A stretch of 64,000 nucleotides of DNA, taken from NCBI GenBank assembly GCA_020073015.1, contig JAIQFZ010000029.1, positions 1 to 64,000 of the forward strand, given 5' to 3'. The notes beneath the pieces are model-generated. The model was not told the DNA's origin and did not search any database. It saw nothing but the letters and a program-made list of their open reading frames with translations. Position 1 is the first letter of the stretch; the number at the start of each line of letters is the position of its first letter. The translations under genes were made by a program, and so were the position numbers. Source of the DNA: Terriglobia bacterium (GTDB lineage Bacteria; Acidobacteriota; Terriglobia; Terriglobales; Acidobacteriaceae). Positions 17,919-27,453 of this stretch are shown one piece after another.

Positions 17919-20021
17919 GTGGCTTCCTCTTCCCATCCCGTATCGGCTGGCGCGGGATTCTCACTCTACCAGTTCTTCTCGCCCGGCGGCCTGCTCTCGA
18001 GAACGCACCCCGCCTACGAATTCCGCCGCGGCCAGTTGCAGATGGCGCAAGCGGTCGAAGAGGCCATCGAAGAAAAACGCCACCTGATTGTCGAGGCCGG
18101 CACCGGAACCGGCAAAACGCTCGCGTATCTGTTGCCCGTGATCCGCTCCGGCAAGCGCGTCATCATATCCACCGGCACGAAAAACCTGCAGGAGCAGCTG
18201 TTCTCGAAAGACGTACCGTTTCTGGAGCGCTCGCTTTATCCCGACGGAAGCGGCAAGCTCTCCGTCTGCTACATGAAGGGCCGCAACAACTACCTCTGCC
18301 GCAAGAAGCTCTACGACCTGACCGATCAGCCCGTGCTCAGCGGCCTGGAAGAAATCGAGCACTACCGCGCCATCGCCGCCTGGGAGAAGACAACCCGCAC
18401 CGGCGATCGGACTGAACTCGCCGAACTTCCCGAGGCGAGCGCGCTCTGGCACAAACTCGACGCCCGTACTGACACCTGCCTGGGCCAGAAGTGCAAAGAG
18501 TGGGAGCGCTGCTTCATCACCGAAATGCGCCGGCGCGCAGCTGAGAGCGATATCGTCATCGTCAACCACCACCTGTTCTTCGCCGACCTTGCCATCAAGC
18601 TCGAAGCCGAAGATGCGCCCGATGCCGGCGTTCTCCCCGAGAGCGCCGTCGTCATCTTCGACGAAGCGCATGAGTTGGAAGAGGTGGCCGGCAACTATTT
18701 CGGGATTACGGTCAGCAATCTGCGCATGGAGGAACTCGCCCGCGACGTGGAAGCCATGCTGCACCGCGAGCATCTGTACACGCCGCAGATGTCCAGTGCG
18801 ATCCAGTCCCTGCGCGAGCGCTCGCAGCTTTTTTTCTCGGTGCTGCCCGCCGGAGAAGGCCGCTTCGCCTTCGACACGCGCCGCGAGTTCCTCGAAGAAA
18901 ACGGAGACGAATTTCTGGCCCTCAACCAGTCGCTCCACCGGCTGGGCGCCGAACTCGACCAGCTTCCGCAGAAGCCGGAAGAAGTCTTCACGCTGGTGCG
19001 CCGGGCCCAGCAGTTGCAGGTGCAACTCGGATTTGTGATGGAGAACGAAGATCCGAACACGGTCTTCTGGATCGAGCGGCGAGGATTTCGTGGAGCGCCG
19101 GGCACCCCCGCCCGGCGAGCTTTGAAGGGGCGTGGCTTCAGCCACGGCGCAGGTGTCACCTCCGAGAATGGAGCTTCAGCCACTGAGGGGAGGCACTCCG
19201 GCCGCTCCAACGTCTTCCTGCAGGCCACGCCCATCGAAGTCGGCTCCATCCTGCGCCAGTGCCTGTGGTCGAAGCTGGAGACCTCGGTGCTCACCTCCGC
19301 CACGCTGGCGGTCGGCGGCGCCTTCGATTACATTCGCCAGCGGCTCGGCCTCGACCACGCCCGCGAATTCGTCGTGCCCTCGCATTTCGACTACGAGAGC
19401 CAGGCGATCCTCTACGTTCCCCCCGATCTGCCCGATCCACGTACGCCGCAATTCGCCGCGCAGGCGTCCGACCGCATTCGCCGCCTGCTCGAAATCACCC
19501 GTGGCCGAGCGTTCGTGCTCTTCACCAGCTACGCGCAGATGAACGAGATCTACGAGCGGCTTCTGGGATTGTTGGACTTCCCCATGCTCAAGCAGGGCGA
19601 CGCTCCGAAATCAGCGCTGCTCGAAGAATTCCGCATCACGCCCAACGCCGTCCTGTTCGGCACCTCTTCCTTCTGGCAGGGAGTGGACGTGCAGGGTGAG
19701 CAGTTGAGCTGCGTGATTATCGACCGGCTGCCGTTCGCCGTGCCCAGCGACCCGGTGGTCGCCGCCCGCGTAAAAGCGATCGACGCCGGCGGGGGCAACG
19801 CATTTTACGAATACCAGGTGCCGAGCGCAGTGATCACGCTGAAACAGGGCTTCGGACGCCTGATCCGCTCGCTCCACGATCGTGGGCTGCTCACGTTGCT
19901 CGATAACCGGATCTTGAAGAAACAATACGGGCGGGTGTTTGTGGAGAGTCTTCCGCGCTACACGAGGACGACGGATTTGAAGAAGGTGGAGGAGTTTTTC
20001 GGGATAAGCGGTGAGGCGTGA
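17919..20021 (+). CDS. DinG/XPD-family ATP-dependent DNA helicase
   Basis: EAGTGTGKTLAYLLPV, Cys cluster CLGQKCKEWERC, DEAH, GTSSFWQGVDVQGEQLSCVIIDRLPFAVPSDPV, QGFGRLIRS. Confidence 0.93.
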   Translation: MASSSHPVSAGAGFSLYQFFSPGGLLSRTHPAYEFRRGQLQMAQAVEEAIEEKRHLIVEAGTGTGKTLAYLLPVIRSGKRVIISTGTKNLQEQLFSKDVPFLERSLYPDGSGKLSVCYMKGRNNYLCRKKLYDLTDQPVLSGLEEIEHYRAIAAWEKTTRTGDRTELAELPEASALWHKLDARTDTCLGQKCKEWERCFITEMRRRAAESDIVIVNHHLFFADLAIKLEAEDAPDAGVLPESAVVIFDEAHELEEVAGNYFGITVSNLRMEELARDVEAMLHREHLYTPQMSSAIQSLRERSQLFFSVLPAGEGRFAFDTRREFLEENGDEFLALNQSLHRLGAELDQLPQKPEEVFTLVRRAQQLQVQLGFVMENEDPNTVFWIERRGFRGAPGTPARRALKGRGFSHGAGVTSENGASATEGRHSGRSNVFLQATPIEVGSILRQCLWSKLETSVLTSATLAVGGAFDYIRQRLGLDHAREFVVPSHFDYESQAILYVPPDLPDPRTPQFAAQASDRIRRLLEITRGRAFVLFTSYAQMNEIYERLLGLLDFPMLKQGDAPKSALLEEFRITPNAVLFGTSSFWQGVDVQGEQLSCVIIDRLPFAVPSDPVVAARVKAIDAGGGNAFYEYQVPSAVITLKQGFGRLIRSLHDRGLLTLLDNRILKKQYGRVFVESLPRYTRTTDLKKVEEFFGISGEA
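19089..19200. repeat. Composite palindromic element in-frame in the dinG-like gene
   Basis: gtggagcgccgggcacccccgcccggcgagc plus ggggcgtggcttcagccacggcgc. Confidence 0.75.
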
Positions 20022-20027
20022 GTAGGG

Positions 20028-20085
20028 ATCCTTCGACTCCGCAGGAACCTCACTTCGTGAAGTTCCTGCTCCGCTCAGGATGACA
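20028..20085. repeat. Family D palindrome (CCTTCGACTCCGCAGGAACCTCACTTCGTGAAGTTCCTGCTCCGCTCAGGATGACA)
   Basis: Inverted repeat; near-identical copy at 47516-47575. Confidence 0.9.
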
Positions 20086-20155
20086 AGCGTTACAGGGATG
20101 GGCGGACCCTGCCCTGAGCTTGTCGAAGGGACGCCCGTCCCTCTATTGGTGGACC

Positions 20156-20614
20156 TTACTCGGCGGCGGCCGCTTCCTTCTCGACCACAACCTTCAAATG
20201 CGTGGTCACATCCTTGTGCAGCTTCACCGGAATCGTGAATTCGCCAACGATCTTCAGCGGCTCGTGCAGCTGAATCTTGCGGCGGTCGATGTGGAAGCTC
20301 TTCTTCTCGAGTGCTTCCGCTATATCGCCCGATGTGACCGACCCGAATAGCTGATCGTTCTCGCCTGACTTGCGCTGGAACTTCACTTCCAGTCCGTCAA
20401 ACTGCTTGGCCAGTGCTTCGGCCTCGGATTTTTCCTTGGCCGAACGGCGGACAGCAGCGGCCTTCATCTGCTCGATGACGGCCTTGTTGGCAGCGTTCGC
20501 TTCAATGGCCAGTTTCTTGGGCAGCAGAAAGTTCCGCCCATATCCTTCCGCGACCTTCACCACCTCGCCGCGGCTGCCCAGCTTGGGCACGTCTTCTTTC
20601 AGGATGACTTCCAT
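20156..20614 (-). CDS. rplI: 50S ribosomal protein L9
   Basis: MEVILKEDVPKLGSRGEVVKVAEGYGRNFLLPKKLAIEA. Confidence 0.97.
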   Translation of the reverse strand: MEVILKEDVPKLGSRGEVVKVAEGYGRNFLLPKKLAIEANAANKAVIEQMKAAAVRRSAKEKSEAEALAKQFDGLEVKFQRKSGENDQLFGSVTSGDIAEALEKKSFHIDRRKIQLHEPLKIVGEFTIPVKLHKDVTTHLKVVVEKEAAAAE

Positions 20615-20637
20615 GATGACTCCGTTTTCTTGGGTTC

Positions 20638-20710
20638 CCTTCGTGTGCCTTTGTGTCCTATGTGGTTAGAAAAAAGCGTCAACCACTAAGGACACGAAGG
20701 ATCACGAAGG
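20638..20710. repeat. Family H inverted repeat between rplI and rpsR
   Basis: ccttcgtgtgcctttgtgtcctatgtggttag ... aaccactaaggacacgaaggatcacgaagg. Confidence 0.88.
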
Positions 20711-20734
20711 AACTCTGATCTTTTCGAGCTAAGA

Positions 20735-21124
20735 CTACTGGGCGCGTCCGGCAAACGGCAGCAGCGCGATATTCCGAGCCTGCTTGATAGCCGTCGACAG
20801 CCGGCGCTGGTGGGGCGTGCAAACACCCGTCAGACGCCGCGGAACGATCTTGCCGCTCTCCGCCACAAACCCCGCCAGCAGACGCACGTCTTTGTAGTTG
20901 ATGGCTTCGATTTTCTCGACGCAGAACTTGCAAACTTTCTTGCGCCGGAAATACTTCCGTCCGCCCTCGCGCGATCCGCCTGGGCCTCCACCCGGACGCG
21001 GGCCGCGCGAGCCACGGTCGCTCCGCTCAGGACGGTCCGTGCGCTCGGGGCGTTCGCTGCGTTCTGCCGGGCGAGTCTCGCCGCTGGTTGCTGCCGCGGC
21101 TGGTGCTTTCGTTTCTTCTGCCAT
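20735..21124 (-). CDS. rpsR: 30S ribosomal protein S18 with long charged N-terminal extension
   Basis: [68 protein letters not shown]. Confidence 0.96.
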   Translation of the reverse strand: MAEETKAPAAAATSGETRPAERSERPERTDRPERSDRGSRGPRPGGGPGGSREGGRKYFRRKKVCKFCVEKIEAINYKDVRLLAGFVAESGKIVPRRLTGVCTPHQRRLSTAIKQARNIALLPFAGRAQ

Positions 21125-21242
21125 GATGCTCCTCAATCTTTTCTGTAGTTGGAGAGACGGGCATCCGCGGCCCGTGCGCTCCCGAATCCTTGATGCAAAT
21201 AGAGCGACGGGCATCCTCGCCCGTCCACCCAAAATCCGCGGC

Positions 21243-21647
21243 CTACACCGTCGCCGGGGCCGGCTCTCCGCCCGCTTCCGGGGTCACCGGAGCCGCCGGA
21301 GCCGCACTGGTCTTCTTCTTCGCGTCGCGGAGCTTCTTGATCTTGTCGAGCCGCTTCAGTTCTTCGTCCGTGCGCACGGTGATGAACTTGATCACCTGTT
21401 CGGTCACACGCAGCCGGCGCTCGACTTCGTGCACCATGGCACCCGTTCCGTCGATAATCAGCAGCACGAAAATGCCGTCGTTGAACTTGCGCACCGTGTA
21501 GGCGAGGCGGCGCTTGCCCCAGATCTCGCTCTTGATCGTTCCGCCCGCCGAAGTCACCGAAGACCCCAGCGTGGAAATCAGCTTGTTCAAATCCTCGTCC
21601 ACCATGTCGGGGCGAACGATGAACATCAGTTCATAAGTACGATTCAT
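21243..21647 (-). CDS. rpsF: 30S ribosomal protein S6
   Basis: [24 protein letters not shown]...[22 protein letters not shown]. Confidence 0.96.
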   Translation of the reverse strand: MNRTYELMFIVRPDMVDEDLNKLISTLGSSVTSAGGTIKSEIWGKRRLAYTVRKFNDGIFVLLIIDGTGAMVHEVERRLRVTEQVIKFITVRTDEELKRLDKIKKLRDAKKKTSAAPAAPVTPEAGGEPAPATV

Positions 21648-21700
21648 TCGTCATCTCCAAACTCTTAAGCGCGAAAACCCTTTGCATGGCCGGGCGACAC

Positions 21701-22297
21701 TTACTTCGCTTCCGGCTCATCACCCGGTTCGTTCTTGCGATTGAAGCGGTTCATCGCAGCCGCTGGACCCTCTTTCAAAATCACTTCCACCGCCAGCGCC
21801 GCCGTTTCGAGGATCTCAACCACAACCTTTTCCTGCGCCTTGCGAAAGGGCGTCAGCACGAACTTCACGCCGTCCGCCACTTTGCGATCGGGCGCAATTC
21901 CCAGCCGAATCCGCAGGAACTCGTCGGTATTCAGAGCACCCAGAACGGATTCCATCCCGTTGTGCCCCGCCGAACTTCCCCGCTGCCGGATGCGAATCGT
22001 GCCCAGCGGCAGGTCCAACTCGTCGTAAATCACAATCAGGTCCCGCGTCACATCGACCTGATGTTCCGCCACCAGTTCCCGCACCGAAAGCCCACTCAGG
22101 TTCATGTAGGTTTCCGGTTTGGCCAGGATCACCGGCTCCCCGGCGATTACGACCCGCGCGGTCAGCGCGCGGCACTGGCGATTCCTGACTTCGATCCCAA
22201 GTCCGTTGGCAATCTGATCGATCGCCAGGAACCCGAGGTTATGCGGCGTGAACTGATACTCGATTCCAGGATTGCCCAAACCGACGATCAGTTTCAC
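21701..22297 (-). CDS. pth: Peptidyl-tRNA hydrolase
   Basis: MKLIVGLGNPGIEYQFTPHNLGFLAID, LAKPETYMNLSGLSV, DELDLPLGTIRIRQRGSSAGHNGMESV. Confidence 0.97.
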   Translation of the reverse strand: MKLIVGLGNPGIEYQFTPHNLGFLAIDQIANGLGIEVRNRQCRALTARVVIAGEPVILAKPETYMNLSGLSVRELVAEHQVDVTRDLIVIYDELDLPLGTIRIRQRGSSAGHNGMESVLGALNTDEFLRIRLGIAPDRKVADGVKFVLTPFRKAQEKVVVEILETAALAVEVILKEGPAAAMNRFNRKNEPGDEPEAK

Positions 22298-22372
22298 GCA
22301 AGTCAGCTCTTAGCTTCTAGCTTCTAGCTAGTAGCTAGAAGCTTCATAGCTCCGCGGTTCACTAAGCGGACG

Positions 22373-23101
22373 CTATTTCTTCTCTTTCTTCTCGGCCTTC
22401 TCAGGCTTCTCGGGCTTGGCCTCTGTCTCGCCTTCGCCCTCAACTTCCTGCTTGCCCTTCTTGATGACCTCAGGCTCAGCCGGAGTTGCTGTCGCTGCCT
22501 CCGCCACCGCTTCCGGAGTCGGAGCCACTTCTTCCTTCACCGACGTGATATGCGCGATCATCTGGTTCTCATCGGTCAGGAACTTCACTTTATCGCTGTG
22601 CGGCAAGTCCTTCACGCGCACCTCGACGCCGAAAACAAGATGGCTCACGTCCACCTCGATCGACTTCGGAATGTCGACCGGCAAACACTCAATCTCAACC
22701 TCACGCAACACGTGTTCGAGAATGCCGCCCTCAGTCTTCACGCCCAAGGCCTCGCCTTTGAGAATCACTGGAACGGTGACGGTGAGTTTCTTGTCCATCG
22801 CAATGCGCAGAAGGTCCACATGCAGCAGTTGTCCCTTGATGGGCTCGAACTGCCAGTCCACGATCATGGCCTTCACGCGAGCGTCGTCCAGCGCCAGGTC
22901 GAAAATCGTGTTGTGCCCGCTCTCGGACTTGAGAATGCGCAGGACCTGCCGCGGATCCACCGCGACCGAAGTCGAGTCCTTCCCGGCGCCGTACACAATG
23001 GCCGGGATCTTGCCCTCCACGCGCACGCGCCGGGCCGCATTCTTGGTGCCAGGTTCGCGTTTCTGCGCTTCCAGAATGTTCACTTCCGTTGTTGTCGCCA
23101 T
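22373..23101 (-). CDS. rplY: 50S ribosomal protein L25/general stress protein Ctc
   Basis: AARRVRVEGKIPAIVYGAGKDS..., TL5/CTC-type C-terminal domain and Lys/Glu-rich tail. Confidence 0.95.
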   Translation of the reverse strand: MATTTEVNILEAQKREPGTKNAARRVRVEGKIPAIVYGAGKDSTSVAVDPRQVLRILKSESGHNTIFDLALDDARVKAMIVDWQFEPIKGQLLHVDLLRIAMDKKLTVTVPVILKGEALGVKTEGGILEHVLREVEIECLPVDIPKSIEVDVSHLVFGVEVRVKDLPHSDKVKFLTDENQMIAHITSVKEEVAPTPEAVAEAATATPAEPEVIKKGKQEVEGEGETEAKPEKPEKAEKKEKK

Positions 23102-23119
23102 AATTCCTTTTCCGTCCTT

Positions 23120-24142
23120 CTAAATAAACAATCTGCTGACCGAGGTCTCTTCGTGAATGGACTGAATGGCACGTCCAATCAGCCCCGCAATCGATAACAC
23201 TTTGATCTTCGGGACCTGCCGTGCCGCCTCGGTCAGCGGAATCGTATTGGTCACGACCACCTCGGTGATCGGTGAGTTCACAAGATTTTCCACCGCCGCC
23301 CCGGAAAGCACCGGGTGCGAACAGCAGGCATACACCGTGCTGGCGCCGTTCTCAACCAGCGCCTGCGCCACTTTCACCAACGTGCCCGCCGTGTCGATCA
23401 GGTCGTCAATGATCAGACAAGTCCGTCCCTTGACGTCACCAATCACGTGCATCACTTCCGCCACGTTCATTTCGACGCGCCGCTTATCCACGATGGCCAG
23501 CGCTGCATCTACTTTCTTCGCGAAAAAGCGCGCGCGCTCCACACCACCCGCATCGGGTGAAACCACCGTCAGGTTCGGCAGATTCAACTTTTTGAAGTGG
23601 TCCACCAGCACCGGCGAAGCGAACAAGTGATCCACTGGAATATTGAAAAATCCTTGCAGCTGCGGCGCGTGTAAATCCACCACCAGCGCGCGGTCCGCGC
23701 CTGCGGTCGTCAGCAGGTCAGCCACCAGCTTCGACGAAATCGGAACGCGCGGCTTGTCCTTCCGGTCCTGGCGCGCATAGCCAAAGTACGGAATCACCGC
23801 CGTGATGCGCCGCGCCGATGCCCGCTTGAGCGCGTCGATCATCAACAGCAGTTCCATCAGGTGCATGTCCACCGGCTGGCAGGTGGGCTGCATGACGAAG
23901 ACGTCGGCGCCGCGCACGTTCTCCTGGATCTGCACATACGCTTCCCCGTCCTTGAAGCGCGTGACCAGGGCTTGGCCGCGCGTCAAACCCAGGAAGTGGC
24001 AGACTTCGTCGCAGAGCGCCTCGTTGGCGGTTCCGCAAAAGACCTTGAATCTGTCGTCGACCCGGGCGCGTTGTGGCTTGCGCTCCGTTTTCTCGTCCGT
24101 GCTCGGCTTTTTTTCCGCGGTCGTTGTCGCAACTGTGGCCAT
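23120..24142 (-). CDS. prs: Ribose-phosphate pyrophosphokinase
   Basis: FKDGEAYVQIQENVRGADVFVMQPTCQPVDMHLMELLLMIDALKRASARRITAVIPYFGYARQDRKDKPRVPISSKLVADLL. Confidence 0.97.
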   Translation of the reverse strand: MATVATTTAEKKPSTDEKTERKPQRARVDDRFKVFCGTANEALCDEVCHFLGLTRGQALVTRFKDGEAYVQIQENVRGADVFVMQPTCQPVDMHLMELLLMIDALKRASARRITAVIPYFGYARQDRKDKPRVPISSKLVADLLTTAGADRALVVDLHAPQLQGFFNIPVDHLFASPVLVDHFKKLNLPNLTVVSPDAGGVERARFFAKKVDAALAIVDKRRVEMNVAEVMHVIGDVKGRTCLIIDDLIDTAGTLVKVAQALVENGASTVYACCSHPVLSGAAVENLVNSPITEVVVTNTIPLTEAARQVPKIKVLSIAGLIGRAIQSIHEETSVSRLFI

Positions 24143-24225
24143 GGTTGAGTTCCCGGTTCTCAGTTCTCAGTTTTGGCTCCGGTTCTCTCTGAGAACTGAG
24201 AACAGGGAACCGAGAACTGGGGTGT

Positions 24226-24300
24226 TGGCTGGGCCGCTAGGATTCGAACCTAGACAAAGTGCTCCAAAGGCACTTGACCTACCATTAGTCGACGGCCCAG
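24226..24300 (-). tRNA. tRNA-Gln(TTG)
   Basis: ctgggccgtcgactaatggtaggtcaagtgcctttggagcactttgtctaggttcgaatcctagcggcccagcca. Confidence 0.93.
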
Positions 24301-24304
24301 TAAA

Positions 24305-24420
24305 GTTGCTAGTTGCTGGTTTCTAGTTTCTAGCGAAAACCTGAAGCACTCAACTGCGATTTCGTTGCGTGTACTTCGGCCCACGACGAAACTAGAAACT
24401 AGCAACCAGAAACTAGAAAC
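24305..24420. repeat. Family E inverted repeat (ttgctagttgctggtttctagtttctag ... ctagaaactagcaaccagaaactagaaac)
   Basis: Read directly; related copy at 35092-35159. Confidence 0.88.
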
Positions 24421-25397
24421 TTTTGCCGATATTCTTGGCGCGTCAACGTGCTCGTCGCCACTGCCTTCACACCCTGCTTCCGCAGGCGACCCGCGGCCTT
24501 CACCGCTTCGGCGCGCGAACGGAACAGTCCGTACAGGGTTGACCCTGATCCAGAGAGCGAAGCGTATCGAGACCCCGCGCGCTCCAGCGCACGTTTTATG
24601 TCACGTAATTCGGGATGCTGCGGAAAAACGACCTTTTCAAAGTCGTTTTCAATCCCGGTACGGACAAGGTCGAGAAGCAGGCTCCCGGCCCGGCTCCCGC
24701 CTTTTGCAGGAGCACCGGTGTTAGGTGAATCACTCAGCCACGACGAAAGCACGCGGCCAACCTCCAATAGTCTATCGGAGGCCCCCAACTGCGTCAATTC
24801 ATGATTACTGGTGGAGCGTCGGGCGCTCCCGCCCGTCAGCGCATCCCACTCCGCAAACGCCTGCGGCGTCGAAACCCCAACCTCCGGCGTAACCACCACC
24901 ATCGGCGTAGCCGCCAAATCCGGCAGCGGATAAACCTCCTCCCCCCGCCCCACCCCTAACACCGTCCCGCCAACCAGGAAAAGCGGCAGATCCGACCCGA
25001 CCTCCGCGGCAATGCGCAATCTCGTTGCGCCCGCTAGAGACTGTTTCAGCGCCCGTTCCAGCGCAACCATCGTAGCCACCGCATTCGACGAAGCCGCCCC
25101 CAGCCCGCCCTGCACCGGCAGCCGTTTCTCGATCGCGACGGTGACTTTGCCCTTCGCACGGAACTCATCCATGACCCGCTCGACCATCCGATAGCACGTG
25201 TTCGAGGAATCAAGCGGAACCCGCGGGTCGTCACACAAGATCTCAATCCCCCGCCCGCTCCCCACCGTCACCCGAATGACGTCGTGCAATGCGATCGTCT
25301 GATAGACGGTGCGCAGATTGTGAAATCCATCCGCCCGCACACGCCCGATGTAGAGCCCGAGATTAATCTTGGCAAACGACCGCACCGCGACTGTCAT
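24399..25397 (-). CDS. ispE: 4-diphosphocytidyl-2-C-methyl-D-erythritol kinase
   Basis: VRSFAKINLGLYIGRVRADGFHNLRTVYQTIALHD, KRLPVQGGLGAASSNAVATMVAL, ASLSGSGSTLYGLF. Confidence 0.95.
   Translation of the reverse strand: MTVAVRSFAKINLGLYIGRVRADGFHNLRTVYQTIALHDVIRVTVGSGRGIEILCDDPRVPLDSSNTCYRMVERVMDEFRAKGKVTVAIEKRLPVQGGLGAASSNAVATMVALERALKQSLAGATRLRIAAEVGSDLPLFLVGGTVLGVGRGEEVYPLPDLAATPMVVVTPEVGVSTPQAFAEWDALTGGSARRSTSNHELTQLGASDRLLEVGRVLSSWLSDSPNTGAPAKGGSRAGSLLLDLVRTGIENDFEKVVFPQHPELRDIKRALERAGSRYASLSGSGSTLYGLFRSRAEAVKAAGRLRKQGVKAVATSTLTRQEYRQKFLVSGC
24810..24841. repeat. Palindromic element in-frame in ispE
   Basis: ggtggagcgtcgggcgctcccgcccgtcagcg, same family as the 5' part of the dinG element. 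Confidence 0.7.
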
Positions 25398-25535
25398 GAA
25401 GGAGGAATTGTAAGCGATTCGGAGCTTCTGATTTTATGTCACTACTCCCAATACGCGGTCGCGGAACAGGTAGGGATCCCTCGACTCCACATTAGCTTGC
25501 TGCGCGAAGCTGATGTTCCGCTCGAGATGACGGCT

Positions 25536-26264
25536 TTACTTCTTCTCCAAACTCGCGTCCAGCGTAAGCTCCGACCCCGCCGTAATCATCATCTCTTTCG
25601 TCCACGCCTTATATCCCGGCTTCTCCACGCGGAACACATGCTTGCCCGGAGGCAGCACAATCTTCGCGGGCGTGTATCCCATCGAATTCCCGTCGACAAA
25701 CACCTCCGCCAGGAAAGGAGTCGACCGCACATCTACTGCACCCGTAGTGGGCGCGGCCGGAGGCGATGCTTGCGCGGCCGGTTCCTGCGTAGCGGCTTTG
25801 CCCCTCGCAGTTTTCGAGTTCCCCTCTGAGAAACCAATCAGCGACTGCAGCGGAGCATCCAGTTCATCCAGCCGTTTCTTTTCATCCGCCGTCAGGGGAT
25901 CCATCGGGCGCCCCGTCTTGCGCTGTGTGATGTGCAGTCGCAAGCTGCCCGTGACCGAGCGCAACTGCATCGAGTCTTCAGAGACCTGGACCTTCAACGC
26001 GTAGCCCTTAGCCCAGTCTGGCGGAGGCTCCGGTTGTTCAGGCGACGCGTCATAGTTGCCCACGATCACCCGGTCCCGCAGTTGCACCGAGATTGTGTAG
26101 GTCGTCCGTTCCTCCAGGACCGGAGTGTTGACCACCCACGCCTTGGTGTAGCTGGAAGTCGACTTCTTGATGCCAGCGATCCGAGCGTATTGCCAAGCCG
26201 AGTCAGCGCCAGCGAATCCCACACAGGCAATCAGCAAGAAGGCAAGGATCAGAGCACGCTTCAT
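25536..26264 (-). CDS. Secreted PEGA-domain protein
   Basis: Signal peptide; VDVRSTPFLAEVFVDGNSMGYTPAKIVLPPGKHVFRVEKPGYKAWTKEM. Confidence 0.88.
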   Translation of the reverse strand: MKRALILAFLLIACVGFAGADSAWQYARIAGIKKSTSSYTKAWVVNTPVLEERTTYTISVQLRDRVIVGNYDASPEQPEPPPDWAKGYALKVQVSEDSMQLRSVTGSLRLHITQRKTGRPMDPLTADEKKRLDELDAPLQSLIGFSEGNSKTARGKAATQEPAAQASPPAAPTTGAVDVRSTPFLAEVFVDGNSMGYTPAKIVLPPGKHVFRVEKPGYKAWTKEMMITAGSELTLDASLEKK

Positions 26265-26358
26265 ACTGCATCAAGTTTACAAGGTCGTGGGTCGCGAGAC
26301 GCGTCGCAACCCCGCGTCCAGGGAATCGTAGTTGCGGATGACTTAAGGCTGATAGCTG

Positions 26359-27360
26359 ATGGCTTCTCTTGCTACACTGCTTCCCGTGCCCACCCTCACC
26401 TACCTCGAGGCCATCCGCCAGGGAATCTGGGAGGAGATGGAGCGCGATCCCACGGTCTTCTGTCTCGGCGAAGATATCGGCATCTACGGTGGCGCCTTCA
26501 AAGTCACCGACGGCTTCATCGACCGCTTCGGCCCCGAACGCGTAATCGATACACCGATTGCGGAATCCGCCATCGTCGGCGCGGCTTTCGGTGCTGCTCT
26601 CACCGGCCTGCGTCCCGTCGCCGAGTTCCAGTTCATGGACTTCATTGGTTGCGCCTTCAACCAGATCGTCAACATGGCTGCCAAGTCGCACTATCGCTGG
26701 GGAGCGCCCGCGCCGCTCGTCATCCGTGGCCCGAGTGGCGGCAATGTTCACGGGGGCCCGTTCCACTCGCAAAATCCGGAGATGTGGTTCGTGCACGCCC
26801 CCGGCCTGAAAGTCGTCTGCCCGGCGACCGCCTACGATGCCAAAGGCCTGATCAAGTCCGCCATCCGCGACAACAACCCGGTCATTTTCTTCGAGCACAA
26901 ATATCTTTACCGGCGGATCAAAGAGGAAATTCCCGAGGGCGACTACACAGTCCCTCTCGGCAAGGCCCGTGTCGCCCGCGAAGGCCGCCATCTCAGCGTG
27001 ATCACCTACGCCGCCATGGTGCACACCGCGCTCGAGGCCGCCGAAATCCTCAGCAAAGAAGGGATCGAGATCGAAATCCTCGACCTGCGCACCGTTTCGC
27101 CCCTCGATCGCCAAGCCATCGCCGCGACCATCTCAAAAACAAACAAGGTCATCATCCTGCACGAGCACGCCCGCACCGGTGGCTTGGCCGGAGAAATTTC
27201 AGCAATCATCAACGAAGAAGTCTTCGACTCGCTCGACGGCCCGATCGTGCGCTTGACCGCCCCCGACACCCCGGTGCCGTTTTCGCCTCCGCAGGAAGAG
27301 TTCTACTTGCCCAGAGTGGCCGATCTGGTGCGGGAGGCGCACCACCTGCACGCGTACTGA
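26359..27360 (+). CDS. 2-oxoacid (pyruvate/branched-chain) dehydrogenase E1 beta subunit
   Basis: CLGEDIGIYGGAFKVTDGFIDRFGPERVIDTPIAESAIVGAAFGAALTGLRPVAEFQFMDFI. Confidence 0.93.
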   Translation: MASLATLLPVPTLTYLEAIRQGIWEEMERDPTVFCLGEDIGIYGGAFKVTDGFIDRFGPERVIDTPIAESAIVGAAFGAALTGLRPVAEFQFMDFIGCAFNQIVNMAAKSHYRWGAPAPLVIRGPSGGNVHGGPFHSQNPEMWFVHAPGLKVVCPATAYDAKGLIKSAIRDNNPVIFFEHKYLYRRIKEEIPEGDYTVPLGKARVAREGRHLSVITYAAMVHTALEAAEILSKEGIEIEILDLRTVSPLDRQAIAATISKTNKVIILHEHARTGGLAGEISAIINEEVFDSLDGPIVRLTAPDTPVPFSPPQEEFYLPRVADLVREAHHLHAY

Positions 27361-27453
27361 CATCGCGCCTTCGCACCGGTTGCCCCTTCGTGGCCCTCTG
27401 CTGTTATATATAGCGAGCGGCCGTTTTTTCTTCGGCTCTCCGCGAGGACTCGT

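Noticed and set aside
22300-22350. tagcttctagctagtagctagaagct palindrome as a possible integrase or resolvase site
   Set aside because: No recombinase nearby; more like the low-complexity family E type repeats.
25932-27413. 493-aa plus-strand ORF
   Set aside because: Alternative frame across the PEGA gene and E1-beta gene; Arg/His-rich, no domain.
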